Notes: generated by a model not told the origin, from the sequence alone. Positions 1-11,084 are shown, numbered from the stretch's first letter. The stretch: 64,000 nucleotides of DNA from Hysterangium stoloniferum (GCA_015178975.1 WHVD01000020.1:868001-932000); one strand, 5' to 3'. Translations and numbers: made by a program.

Positions 1-689
1 AAAGATTCTGAAAAACGAGGACTGGGAATGCGAGAAGGTCTGGGAAGAAAAATGAGCGCAAGACGTAAGACTCCAGCACATGTCACACAGTTACGGCGAA
101 GAACTACTTTTTTTGTAATTTGAAAATTAACATTCACGTATTCTTACATCTTCTGTTCACAATTGAATTATGAGAAGAGAGAGAGAGCTCCAGTAAATAA
201 AGAGTTTTTATATCTGAGAATGATAGCGAGACGTGATACAAAACTGTTCGATGGGTTTGATCGTGTCCGAGTTTAATCCTCCTCCCATATGCACCTAGGT
301 AGCTGAAAATACCATCCACGCCTTATTCAAGACGTTAATACTAATAAATAAGGACAACATCGACGCTCACGGGTCTGGGTCAAATACCGTGTCCGGCCAC
401 ACAGGGTCATTTATCTAACTGGGCTCCGCATCATAAGAAGCGCGCAACTGCACATCTAGGACAGGTCCCCCCGAGGGGCCAGAAATATAACGTGGAGAAA
501 TAGGTTCAAATAGGAATATGGTACGTGGGTCCACATCTCCGGAGTGGCTAAATTACTCTGTCAGGCTCTCACATTGATGAAGGGGGAAGTGAAACAAACA
601 AATTCTGAGGTATTTCCACAACTACTCTTGTCCCCCAGTGGTTTACTGCTGTCACAAAGGGGTCAATATCATTTCTAAAAGCCTTCTGT
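1..689 (-). repeat. Downstream arm of the gene A duplication unit, copy 1
   Basis: Read in reverse complement, this matches the DNA downstream of gene A copies 3 (18,130-19,100) and 4 (59,520-60,120). Shared stretches include the sequence around the GATAAATGACCC motif and the segment that runs into an AATTGTGAACA motif. I see no convincing coding region; short reading frames here are not conserved in frame between copies. It is useful as an empty-site control: it lacks the foldback element that interrupts the same sequence at 18,369. Confidence 0.7.
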
Positions 690-2940
690 GCTCACCGATC
701 ATCAACTAGTGTGGAAGGACACCCCTGATCCCATTTTTCTCTATGTATAGCGGTGCGTATGTTCTCCATGTTTTCTGCACTTTAGGCGAGGGCCAGCAGA
801 ATTTGTCGACATCGACATGGGGCCGGCAGAAATCGTCGATACTGGCTTCGCCAATATCATAGGTATATCTACGCGGCAGGGAACTGAGCAACGATCGGGT
901 CAGTGTGCTAGCTCGAAAAATACCTTCTCATTGGTTTTCCACCTCGTATTGTTACACTCTCACCCTCGCCTAAATATCTCCACTCTCCATCGTCGGGGTG
1001 AACACGAACATGGATTGAGGGTTCTATACCGAGCGTTCCAGAGAACCACTCATGTAGATTCCCACACACTACAAAACGGCCTGTAACTTTATCCCAATAG
1101 CCCACGTCACACAAAGCGATGGACCTGAGATCTCCATCCTCGAGATAGCCCGTACTTGGTCGCAGAACCTCGAAGTCCAGTAGTTGATTGGCCAATTGAT
1201 GAATGGTGTGCGAGCTTCGAAGTTGTTCATCCATTAAAACCGTGCCGAGATACGATAAATCCATTTTGTAAATGAATAAGTCTACGATGGAGTCGGGTGA
1301 TGATGGATTGATCCTAGAGTGGCCGGTATGAATACCGGGACACCATCTCCCATGGCTAAACAGTGTTCCGGTGTACACAAGCTTCAGATCATGGCGACAG
1401 TCAGTGACAGTGACAATTGAATCACCGGGAATTAAAAACTGAATAGACAACGTTATCATTGACATCTGATGTCAGTCGAATTAACGAACAAGCATATTAA
1501 TATCAATTTCGTAGTTTGAACAGAATTCAACTAATGCCTAATGTCACATTGTCACATCAACATTTGCGGGAGAGACGATATCACATTACGTCACATCGTA
1601 ACAACCCTTCTAAAATATATCGTGTTAGCTTGTAAATATCGCGAGTAATTTCATTCACCATCTCCCATAGTCCCAAAATGGTTTCTCTGACACCGGATGA
1701 TCTCAGCCATTTGCATGCGTCCTCTGGTTCAGGGCCCGGATTACGGAAAACTTGGAAAAGTACATTGTCTTGTGCGTTGCTGTAGCCCAAGAACGCAGCA
1801 ATGCAAGGGTCCCTGAAGATGAATGTGATTGGACTACTTGGGTTATTTAGTCTGATGTGTTGCATTCTTACCACACGTCTTGATAGGAAGTGACGTCGCG
1901 TTGAAACTATATCAAAAGTGGGATATGTTGCAAATAGTTTCGGAAACTCCAACCAGCCAAAGCGGGGCTCGTACCTTCTTGTGTCTCAAATCCCAAGTGG
2001 GTCTCCCGCCTTCGTATATGTTGACCAATACCGGCTTAGCGTCACTTTCAGTCTTTGCTTCACAAAGTTTAACACTCCACCGCAAGGTGACCGGATGACT
2101 TCCTGCCTTTTCATAATCATCATAATTGTGGTTCGCCACCGATAACGTGCGTAACAGTTCCAAGTCCCTTCGATCAACCAAATACTGTCTCATCACGATA
2201 AACCCACGGTCATGATATTTGAGATGACAGAACGGGCGTACGCGTTCACTAATATCGTTTCTTCCCCTGACCGTGACCGACGAAAACGAATCAAGGATAC
2301 CGCGTAATTGATGTATGATATCGTCCATTCTGGTATCATCGACGGCTACGAGTTGAGCGACGGCTAATGAGGTATCCAGCGAAAAATACATCTAAGAGCC
2401 AATATGAATCACACTGAGTGTCATTTTCACCACGCACCATTGCCTCTTTCTCCGCTTCTTCCAATCGCCTTTCAATTTTGGCGATAGACTTATCTCGTTG
2501 TCGCATCCAAGACACGACATGTGCTTTAAGACCTTTTCTTGGTGTGTATGACCGTGCAAGCGCAAGAACATCCTCGAGTGCACTGAAAACCGATTTATTT
2601 GTCAGGTACGGTTACACAGTGAGTCTCTAGTTCTCACTTCTGATAATCGTCCAATATAGTTTTGAAATTGTCCGGGATATTCTCCCACTTCCCCCTCAGC
2701 TGATCGTGGAAAGCGACGAGGCGACGTCCAGTGGTCTGGACAAGGTTATTCAATCTCTCGTTTTGCTCCCCGCTTGCCTGGTGATAGAATCATGATCCAC
2801 ATCAGCTCTTAAACTGGTGTTCATGCAGACGACCTACCTTTATAACGTTCATAATCTCGAAAATAAGGGTCGCTGCACTCTTTAAGCCAGGTACTGGAAC
2901 CATCGCCAGCGACTTTGACAACAATGGCTGCAATGTCCAT
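690..2940 (-). pseudogene. Gene A copy 1: multi-exon fungal gene with helical MLKL/HeLo-like N-terminus, frameshifted
   Basis: Minus-strand gene starting at the ATG at 2,938-2,940. Probable exons are 2,838-2,940, 2,638-2,777, 2,438-2,582 and from 2,391 downward, separated by short introns (46 nt at 2,392-2,437). The N-terminus starts MDIAAIVVKVAGD and continues with a VPVPGLKSAATLIFEIMNV-type helix. A helix-rich segment ending near RRLEEAEKEA follows. This resembles the four-helix MLKL/HeLo-like N-terminal domains of many Agaricomycete proteins (inference). Downstream parts (1,581-2,391 and 908-1,465) are conserved in other copies but have no function I recognise; a degenerate kinase-like segment is possible. 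Compared with copy 2, two bases are missing between 2,900 and 2,901, which shifts the frame inside the first helix. Confidence 0.55.
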
Positions 2941-3020
2941 GAGCGATGGTCGATGATCTTAGTAGATGGTGAGAGATAGTTGCTCTTTGGCACGTTGAGG
3001 CGCTGTATTTGTTATTGGCT

Positions 3021-3611
3021 GTGCCTGTAAGCCTGGCGCCCCAGTCTTACGCTTTCACTCATTGTTCCTGTTATGTGTTCACTCCTTTGTTATGTGTTCA
3101 CTCCTTTGTTATGTGTTCACTCCTTTGTTATGTGTTCACTCCTTTGTTATGTGTTCACTCCTTTGTTATGTGTTCACTCCTTTGTTATGTGTTCACTCCT
3201 TTGTTATGTGTTCACTCCTTTGTTATGTGTTCACTCCTTTGTTATGTGTTCACTCCTTTGTTATGTGTTCACTCCTTTGTTATGTGTTCACTCCTTTGTT
3301 ATGTGTTCACTCCTTTGTTATGTGTTCACTCCTTTGTTATGTGTTCACTCCTTTGTTATGTGTTCACTCCTTTGTTATGTGTTCACTCCTTTGTTATGTG
3401 TTCACCCTTTGTTTCTTGTTTCCTTTGTACCACTCCTTTTGTTCTGGCACGTGACCACATCATACATGTATATAGCCTAGGTACTTTTCTCTCTCTTACC
3501 TTACTGTACGCTGTAACCTCCCATATCCCGTCTCAGTTCTAGACAATACACTGTGGTCCTGTCAACTTGTGTGACCACCAGTGATCTCATTTACAACGAG
3601 ATTCCAGTGCC
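3021..3611. mobile_element. Solo LTR (family D) in the 5' flank of gene A copy 1
   Basis: A 581-bp insertion (3,026-3,606) begins TGTAAG and ends TTCCA, so it has TG..CA ends. It is flanked by the 5-bp duplication GTGCC (3,021-3,025 and 3,607-3,611). The paralogous flank of gene A copy 2 is uninterrupted at 45,774-45,778 (GTGCC followed by TTGGGAT), which gives a direct empty site. TATATAG occurs near 3,468. No internal coding region remains. Its family is unknown because no other copy is in the window. Confidence 0.75.
3070..3410. repeat. 19-bp minisatellite, about 18 units
   Basis: Unit GTTATGTGTTCACTCCTTT is repeated 17 times without visible variation, followed by one 18-nt variant. Because 19 is not a multiple of 3, three units make a 57-nt cycle that is open in all three forward frames. 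The long cysteine- and leucine-rich reading frames here (3,009-3,542 and two others) are therefore artefacts. The array lies entirely inside the solo LTR. Confidence 0.97.
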
Positions 3612-4653
3612 CTGGGATTGGTAGGGCGAATTCAGTGTTGATCCCACCAAGGACAAACTCATATTCAAGGCCCTAATCACGGTGTAGACTTTGTCAATAG
3701 TGGAACTGCTGGAATACAATGGATTAGATTAATCATTCGTCATTAAAAGAAGAGATGCACGATCTTATATTGATAGTTCATCGAGTACAATGAAAAGTAC
3801 CATGGTGTGCTAACTGACATATGGCGTTGTAGAGAGATAAGTCAGTTGTGCCTTTGGTAACGAAGCATAAAGGGATGAGATGGCGCAATGTGGTTGGTTC
3901 GCGAGGGGTGTATCTGAGAGGGGATAGTGAGCGACACCATGAATTTTCCGCCAACATGCAGGGGGCATACCGGAACGGCATTAGGCAGTCACGGATGCAG
4001 GAATATGGTCATAAATCTTGTCGCACATGTTTACAGTACGCTGTGTGCCACATGATTTACTTCCCGCATTCCCTGCCCGAGACACGGACAAAAATCGTTC
4101 CGAGGATTCTGAGTGCTCTATTTAGGCGGTCATAAATGGGTCGCTGAATCTACCGTATACATTATAATATTACATGAAATGTTAAACCCCTATATCTGGA
4201 GCTACATAATATTAGGCTGCAATGAACCGAAGCCCAAAAAACTCCCATCATGTCAATAATTTTGACATTACATGACTTATCACGGAACAACGATTGGCTA
4301 CAGGGAAGTGAAAAACACGCCATATTTAAACACGCCATATTTCAGTCATTATGAAATGAGATGGTGTATGGCCTGCAGAGGTCCAAAATTGCCTGAATAT
4401 GTCTCGCTTCACATGCCATAATAACCTAGAGGCGACGTGGCGGCTGGGATTTTTACTCACCATGGGGTTTCAAATTTGACAAAACGCTGGACTACATCAT
4501 CAGATTATACTAGTAAATGGTCAAGCGTGTGAAGGGGAGCGGGGAAGGTGGGAGCGACATCACAAGCAGGTTCTGTTGAAGGAAAAGCACGTTGAAGGAA
4601 TGTTCATATCAAGGGGAGAGAGATTAAAAGAATATTCCGTGAATGATGCTTCT
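3612..4653. repeat. Intergenic part of the duplicated block, copy 1
   Basis: Shared with 45,779-47,303 on the same strand. The two copies diverge completely at about 3,880-4,060 versus 46,040-46,590. Similarity resumes at the CATTCCCTGCCCGA motif. No supported gene. Copy 1 lacks about 160 bp that copy 2 has at about 47,187-47,340. The extra segment in copy 2 is bounded by ACAATCTGA direct repeats, so copy 1 may be a slippage or recombination deletion. Confidence 0.6.
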
Positions 4654-4758
4654 TCATACAATCTGAAGCGACTCTACGCTCTTCCATTCAACGACAGGAG
4701 CAGCAGAGGTGAGGGAGAATAGGGCGATGAGACTGAAAAGATAGGTGAAAGAGGTCAT
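4654..4758 (-). CDS. Small secreted peptide, copy 1 (34 aa)
   Basis: Reads MTSFTYLFSLIALFSLTSAA followed by PVVEWKSVES, then stops after 34 codons. The first 20 residues have the classic shape of a secretion signal: a short polar start, a hydrophobic core and small residues before a probable cleavage after Ala-20. The start is supported by a TATA box 73 bp upstream and by conservation of both the promoter and the signal in copy 2 (47,304-47,438). Here the ORF ends just past a deletion relative to copy 2, so the mature peptide is truncated or changed. Function unknown. Confidence 0.5.
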   Translation of the reverse strand: MTSFTYLFSLIALFSLTSAAPVVEWKSVESLQIV

Positions 4759-4830
4759 GATGTAGGACGAATACTCTCGCTGACTGCGTTGACTACGGTG
4801 AGTTGGACCTTGTTAGTGGGGGATACTGGC

Positions 4831-4840
4831 CTTTTATAGG
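4831..4840 (-). promoter_or_regulatory. TATA box of small secreted peptide copy 1
   Basis: CCTATAAAAG on the minus strand, 73 bp upstream of the ATG at 4,758. The same box at the same spacing precedes copy 2. The 4,755-5,069 reading frame covers this promoter and is not treated as a gene. Confidence 0.6.
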
Positions 4841-5069
4841 GAATTTGCGAGTATCCACAGCCACCTGGGAGGAGGCCCCGCAGTCCGACAGTGAAAGTTA
4901 TTGCTGTAGGCATGCCGCCAAGAACACAAAGATATAGATTGCTCATAGATTTCACCGTCAATTGCGAAGGTATTGAAAGAATTGGGATGTCAGTGCTGGT
5001 CCAGCACAGCCGCAAGGCGTGATACAAGATGCCATAGAAAGTTACACCTTCAGTTAAAAGACCCCACAT

Positions 5070-5640
5070 CGCCTCAATACAGAACTAGATCCGTAATACA
5101 CATACTTGTGGTAGACCTTTATCCCATAACGATTGAAAGAAAAGAATCGATGAATGACAGACATTAACGTCTAATGACGTCCAGCTACAGAGACCTTGAA
5201 CACTAAAGATTCGGAATCGCCACAAGTCATAGCGCCTTATTCTCATTTTGAACTGTATCTGCACCGGTTTATGAAGCGCATTGGTGTCAACCGTATCGAG
5301 ACTAACAAGATGAGCTATTGACCAGTCGATTTGCAATCAAATGGACCTGAATTGAAGGAAAAGGAGGTATTTCGCAGGGGCTGATATGATAACTTCACTG
5401 ACACCTCAGGCTAACTCCGGGAGAATTCCATAAGGAAGGAACTGAGACTTGGTTTGACTTGGTATAAAGCTCATCGTATTTTGGCTGCTGTTTATTCAAT
5501 GGACCAAGTTACAGCCGGTGGGCCATGTGAGAGTTATGACGATGTAAGCCACCGCCGTGACACCGCTGCGAAATTCAAGGATCCAACACTTGGACTTCCG
5601 TATAATGCATTTACGGGTTCTTCTAAGAAATTAGGCCGAT
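5070..5640. other. Intergenic, no supported gene
   Basis: Contains a 63-codon plus-strand frame (5,454-5,645) and an 83-codon minus-strand frame with no recognisable motif, signal or paralogue in the window. The block shared with copy 2 ends near the CATAGAAAG motif at about 5,042, the exact position at which a gypsy LTR lies against copy 2. Confidence 0.5.
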
Positions 5641-5644
5641 TGTG

Positions 5645-8600
5645 ATCGTATTGTTGAGGGAGGGGCCGGGTACGGAAGGCTGCTTGCTGCCTCCTCCTCT
5701 GCCTCCTCCTCTGCTTCTTCCCGCTCTGTCAGAGTAGTGTTGAATTGCTCCTCATTACCAGTGGAAGCATCTCCATCTCCAGTGCCATTGCCTTCTCCAG
5801 CTGGTTCTGTCAACTTCCACACTCTTGCACTCTCCCCATCCTAGATACTTGTTCCTGGCACAATGCTACCACTAAACCCTGCAAGACTGGCAATATCACA
5901 CAATCGGCACTTGTGATATGATGTGAAGTGTCCATGAACCATGCTATGCAACCATATCTGATGAGCAATTTGAGGATCCAATAATCGAGTATTTTTCTCG
6001 GCATTGTAAAGGTAGTGTATTTCATCATGGATGTATGTAGCAACATGTCAGACTTCAATGTTGAGCCGATTGATCTCTTCACAGGCATGTTGGATCTTGA
6101 AGTATAGGTCCATGGCGAGCCTTCCAGCTGGTGTTGCCCACAGTTTATGTGAGATATCTTGACGAGCATCACAAAGAAGGTCAAAATCAGCAAGAAAGGA
6201 ATATTCAACAACTTCTTTCCATTCAAGTTGATGCCGAAAGATGGGAAGCCCTTTTGCTGCAGTGTTGTATTGGTCTAGTACAGTTCAAATGGCCTGTGAC
6301 CAGCTCTGAAGTGCCTTTGCTATGTGCTTTCGTAGCTTATACCCTGTAATATCCCCTTGTCAATGCTATTTGAGATGTTTTACATTATAGTATTTACCTG
6401 TCTGTGACATATTCAGTTTTGTGAGTTCAAACAAGCGTGCCACAATTAATCCCTCAAGCTGATCAAGAGCTTGTTGGTACATGCGCATGGCTACCAGTTT
6501 ACTGGTATTTACCCACTCTGCACTCCCAGGTTCTGAGTGTTTAGCAACTACAAGCTTATTCTCAAAGTCTTGCACAATTTTCAAATCTTTCTTGTACCCT
6601 TCTAAGAGATGTCACCAGGTGGTCTCGAGAATGCTTGTAGAGATAGTTATAGGTGTTGCCTGTATCCAACCAGCTCAGACATTATCAAGATTCTTTCTAA
6701 ATTAATTGTTGGTTAAAACAATAAATTAAGTTGCAGAGAACTTGGAACTTACTCGCTCACTCGAACATTGATTAACTTTTGGTAGTACTCCATCTCCAGT
6801 GTTTCCACAATTGGCTCCTTTGATAACCCTTCAAGATAAATCTTTTCCTCCTCACGCCATTCCTCAAAAACATTAAAATTGGAAATCTGTAGATCCTGCA
6901 TTGCTTGGGATAGGGCAGTGGGGCCACTATTAATTACATCGAGTGCTTGCTTATAGTTATTATTATTATATAAAAATGTTGCTACACAAATTTGAATGAC
7001 TTAGTTTTGGTGTCGAAAAATTATAATTGTCACTCACTGAGATTCTGGTAAACCTCCATGTCATCATTATATTTGAAATATGTTGTGATGGCTTGCATGT
7101 GATGAAATGCACTTGCATAACGGACAGCTGGAGTGAGATCATTCGACTTTGAAAATGCTCGTTCACAGCCTTCCAGATCTTCAAGCCCGAGACCCTTTGT
7201 ATACGTGGCAAGATGGACAAGGTGACAAAGCCGTCGATGTGCATGACCATGAAACCCACCAACAAGAGATGTATAGTTGAGTTCTTTTGCTTGAGGTCCA
7301 AGGGGACTCCAGGCAAGTGTAGTTTTGAATTGGCAACCAATATCAAACCCGCCACCTAAATCCTTGCCAAAAACCTGAAGTAGTTTTGCAACCACAGCTA
7401 ATGGGTATTTCGCCCTGAAATATATGGGTAACATCATGAATCACAATTAAAAGGAACTTACCTCCACTCTGAACCATGTCTGCTATTACCAAGGAGAAAC
7501 CATGTCGACACAGTGCAAGAAATACCCCTGTCTCATCAAAGATAGCCCACATACACTTCGTAATATCATCCTTCATGTTTTTTCATCTGTCTGCACAGGG
7601 GTTGTAGTCCACATTATGCTGTAAAAGATCAATGAGTGATTTTTGTATGGCTTATCAATGTCTGAGAGTTCTCACCCTATCTGCATTGGATACCATGAGA
7701 TCCTGTAGTGGTTTATGAGCCCACTTATCGACTTCTTCTCTAGTTAGGTACAAGTCATCATGGACTTTTCTGGAGTCAGTGTGTTCAGAGCTACAACCAG
7801 GCATACCATCTTCACCCATTACCTTTTGTCATATTCGCTTGAGAGAATCATTTCCATCCATTGTGAATAGAAGTGAAAATAATAATGGTTTTTCATCCTT
7901 GAGTTTGTAGGTGCAAGTAGGGCAAGCATGATGAAGTTGCCAGTCTGGTAAATCACGATTGAGTGAAGTTTGTACAATCTTGTCAGTTGTGTGACATATG
8001 CTGAGGTATAAATCAAATGCAATTGAGAATTGACGAGATAAGTAGCTGTGAAATTGGACCTACAATAAATGATTCAGAATTATATATATAATATATGAAT
8101 GAAGACTAACACCATGCATGTTACAGAGAGTTTTTACCCATGCTTGGATGGAGAGATGTGGTGACCATAGATGAGCGACTTGATAAAGCTCCAGAGCATT
8201 TATTGTGATACAGACTGATGGGGATAGAGGTGCTGATGGCATAAGACCTTGTCGAACAAGAGCAGATGTAATAAAAGGATCTGTCAGTAAAATAGTGGGT
8301 TTTGCATCATAAGCAGCTGGTGAATCTCATTAGCAATGCCAAAATCAGGTATGAGATACATATAGACTCACTGAATAAATCAACAACACGAATCAAGTAG
8401 ACACTGGAATCAGCTGGCAGAGGCAGAGCTGGTACTGGGTCATCCTGATCTGCATATTTCAAGCACCAGTCCATGTAAGCACCTCCATCTGTTTCTCAAA
8501 TGCTGCTGTACGTCATTCAGTTTGATCCTGATGTGTCTGTAATCAACTCGGCACACATTACTGGATATGATTAGCCTATGGCAGTTTTTAGATAATGGAT

Positions 8601-9128
8601 TACATATGATTTTCTCCACTCATCCTTAAGATCAGTGAGAGCAGATAGCTCTCCACCTGCATGGCTGACCTCCAAGCAATGCGAGCCATATAATACCTCA
8701 TCCAACATGATCCAATCATCAGAATCTCATCCCATCTCATCAGGGAGTTCCCAAAGTGCTTGGAAAGACCGATGTTCATCTGGAGTCATTTCTACAAATA
8801 GGGGTAAGCTAACAATATATGTGGCAATTCTTAAAAGATACATCGCACCAGCTATTCTTTCATTCTGCTTTTGAATAGTGTCTAATTTGTGTGCCCAGAC
8901 AGCCTGAGACCCAAGAAGTTCCCTGACTGGATGAGGTAGACATTGACCAGATTCATCCTGGGTAGTCCTGGTGTGTTGTCCTGGTGTGTTGTATGTGCCT
9001 TGAAGTAGTTCTACTTGTATTTTGTGATCTGTTAGAGAGTGCACACATGTAAGCTTAAGCACAAGTTGTGCTGTCACATGTGACATGTCCACTTTGTCAT
9101 GCACCATACTCAACAACACTACCACCAC
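5645..9128 (-). pseudogene. KDZ (Kyakuja-Dileera-Zisupton) transposase, decayed multi-exon copy
   Basis: Minus-strand exons give a nearly complete KDZ transposase. In order: an N-terminal region (8,727-9,128) with MTPDEHRSFQALWELPDE; SHAGGELSAL (about 8,650); AFEKQMEVL and YMDWC (8,470-8,510, different frames); RQGLMPSAPLSPSV and LSIQAWVKTLC (8,130-8,270); YLSRQFSIAFDLYL; then the core FDIGCQFKTTL, GFHGHAHRRLCH, GLGLEDLEGCERAFSKSN and YFKYNDDMEVYQNLS (7,030-7,370); and a C-terminal part to 5,645 ending in a Glu-rich tail. These are KDZ hallmarks; the family moves by DDE-type cut and paste. Frameshifts and in-frame TGA codons near 6,045 and 6,285 show it is dead. I could not locate terminal inverted repeats. 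Confidence 0.85.
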
Positions 9129-9692
9129 TACAACAACAATAACTGTGAGTCCTTCTGTAGCTCATGTCCCACAGCCCTCTTCCTAAGGCCCAGATCCAAA
9201 TGCTAATGTTCTACAGTTGAAGGTCAGTCATTCCCATATATGTATATACATCATTCTGGACCTATCCCCTATTTCATTTTATCAGGCATCTTCCCTTGAT
9301 GAGGCAACACAATCTGGCGTGACTGGTGGATGCATGACATGGTCAAAGCATACTCTGGAATGAATACCACTTTAGCAGCACCCCTGGGTCATATCAATGT
9401 ACATATTTGAGGCGGTTCAGCATTGCTCCTACACAATAAAGGACCCAAGAATGTACAGAGTTGACTTGGAACTGTATCTAGTTACAAGTGCATGACATGT
9501 AATTTACATGTAGATACGTATATATACCATAAACTAATGTCTCACCATTGCCTCACCATGACACGAGTGTGACGTTGATTTGACAATGCTCGCACATAAC
9601 AATCCATAATATTCAATAATTGCTCCTACACAATAAGCCGGGATATACAATTGAGGAATAATGGAGTGGCCCATACATACTCCTTGCAGCCA

Positions 9693-10068
9693 TGTGATAT
9701 TTACAATATGTAGATAGATATGCAATGTTCAGCTTCACCACCTAACCTTTGTATGATTGAAATATGTAGCATGGAATATTGACTGAAATATTCTTAAAGG
9801 TTTATCAGTAAGAATAGCCCATTTCATATGTGCAGTGCAAACCTAGTTTTCTGGTCTACACTTTCCTAAATTACAGACTGTATGTGATATTTACAATATG
9901 TATGAGGAGTATCTTAGTTAGATATGCAATGTTCAGCTTTGCCACCTAACCTTTGTATTATTGAAATATATAGCATGAAGATTGACTGAAATATTCTCAA
10001 AGGTTTATCAGTAAGAATAGCCTGTTTCATGTTCGCAGTGCAAACCTAGTTTCCTGGTCTACATTTTC
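9693..10068. repeat. Tandem duplication of about 190 bp beside the KDZ element
   Basis: The segment 9,693-9,865 (TGTGATATTTACAATATGTA to GGTCTACACTTTC) recurs at 9,883-10,068 with point differences and small indels. It is AT-rich with no coding capacity. The surrounding 9,130-9,690 also holds a repeated GCTCCTACACAATAA motif (about 9,425 and 9,620), but I see no gene there. Confidence 0.8.
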
Positions 10069-10100
10069 GTAGATACCAGTAATATACTAACCAATGTCAA

Positions 10101-10349
10101 TTATATTTTAATTGAATATGTACTGTATATATAAGTGTTTACTAAGCCTTGCATGCAACTGAGACACTTGCTGGCACTCTGAGCATTGCACATGGTGTGA
10201 TTCCTCTGAGTGGGCCCTCCACACTTTCTGCACTGAGCATCCTTCACCTTCGACTGCCTAGACATTTGAACATTTTTCGAAAGTGTCTTGCAATAATATA
10301 TAACCATGTATAGTCTTAGCATCTTGAATGTGCGATAAAAGCATAACAT
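10101..10349 (-). pseudogene. Cys-rich zinc-binding fragment
   Basis: Minus-strand frame containing CRKCGGPTQRNHTMC then KCLSC, a cluster of spaced Cys and His residues like a small zinc knuckle or ribbon. It is preceded by a basic segment (SRQSKVKDA). It lies just upstream of the KDZ element in the same orientation and could be a second transposon ORF or an exon. Family not identified. Confidence 0.3.
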
Positions 10350-10668
10350 AACACAGACTCAAGCTATTACTTTAACAACAATTGGTTACTATTCCTATCT
10401 ACTATTTTTGGGAACATAATGGAATAGTTGGAGTGGCAAAATAGGAAGGTCAGTCGACTGACTTGCGCCGAAGGTGTTATGAAAGTGAGTGTTAAACTGC
10501 ATTGTTCGAAGAAAACTCTCAAGTTGAATCATCAGTGGAGGGGTGTTGTTACAGTCCATAAAATCAAGTCAGCCTCACATCTGTCCAAAATCCTGATTCT
10601 GCAGCCTCATAATACTGCCCGTTGTTTCTCTGAGATCTCAATAACGGGCTTACAATGTCTTCACAATG

Positions 10669-11084
10669 GACACAGAGAATAACACATTCATCAGAAACCA
10701 CCTGGTATCCACTCTCCGTACTTTGAAGTGGCATGTTGAGGAGGATTCATTTACTGACATGACGCCCTAGGGAAAAAAGAGGTTCATGAATGTCATAGTG
10801 ACTAAGGATCCCAATGCTCCAAGACGACTGGTGTTGGCTGCTCATTTCAACAGTAAATATTTTCCTAGTGTGCCACAGAACCAGGTATGCCATTTTACTC
10901 CAGACTGGGGGAAACTCACTTGGGATGTCAGTTTGTAGGTGCTACCAATTTGGCCGCACCTTGTGCCATCCTTCTCGACGTGGCTGAGACGTTGAATCAA
11001 TTATTAGAACAGCGACAAGAAAGGCTAGAGCAGCCCTCTGAGTCAACTCACAGCTTATTCAGGAGAGCAGCAGTAGTATGTTGA
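10669..11084 (+). pseudogene. Glutaminyl-peptide cyclotransferase fragment (M28 family)
   Basis: Two exons around a 47-nt intron (10,885-10,931, GTATGC..TGTCAG). Exon 1 reads TFIRNHLVSTLRTLKWHVEE, DSFTDMTP, then a TAG stop (10,768-10,770), and continues TKDPNAPRRLVLAAHFNSKY. Exon 2 reads FVGATNLAAPCAILLDVAE. These match the N-terminal half of fungal glutaminyl cyclases, zinc enzymes that form N-terminal pyroglutamate in the secretory pathway. The family has Asp in HxDSK (a zinc ligand) and in the GATDSAAPCA motif; both are Asn here. The second zinc ligand (Glu) and third (His) regions are not present. An inactive captured or relic fragment. Confidence 0.75.

Noticed and set aside
3009-3542. 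Cys/Leu-rich repetitive protein in three overlapping plus-strand frames
   Set aside because: Product of a 19-bp minisatellite open in all frames inside a solo LTR.
4755-5069. 104-codon minus-strand frame, similar in copy 2 (47,456-47,806)
   Set aside because: It covers the TATA box and leader of the secreted-peptide gene. Similarity between copies is that of the DNA, and the frame fits no protein pattern.
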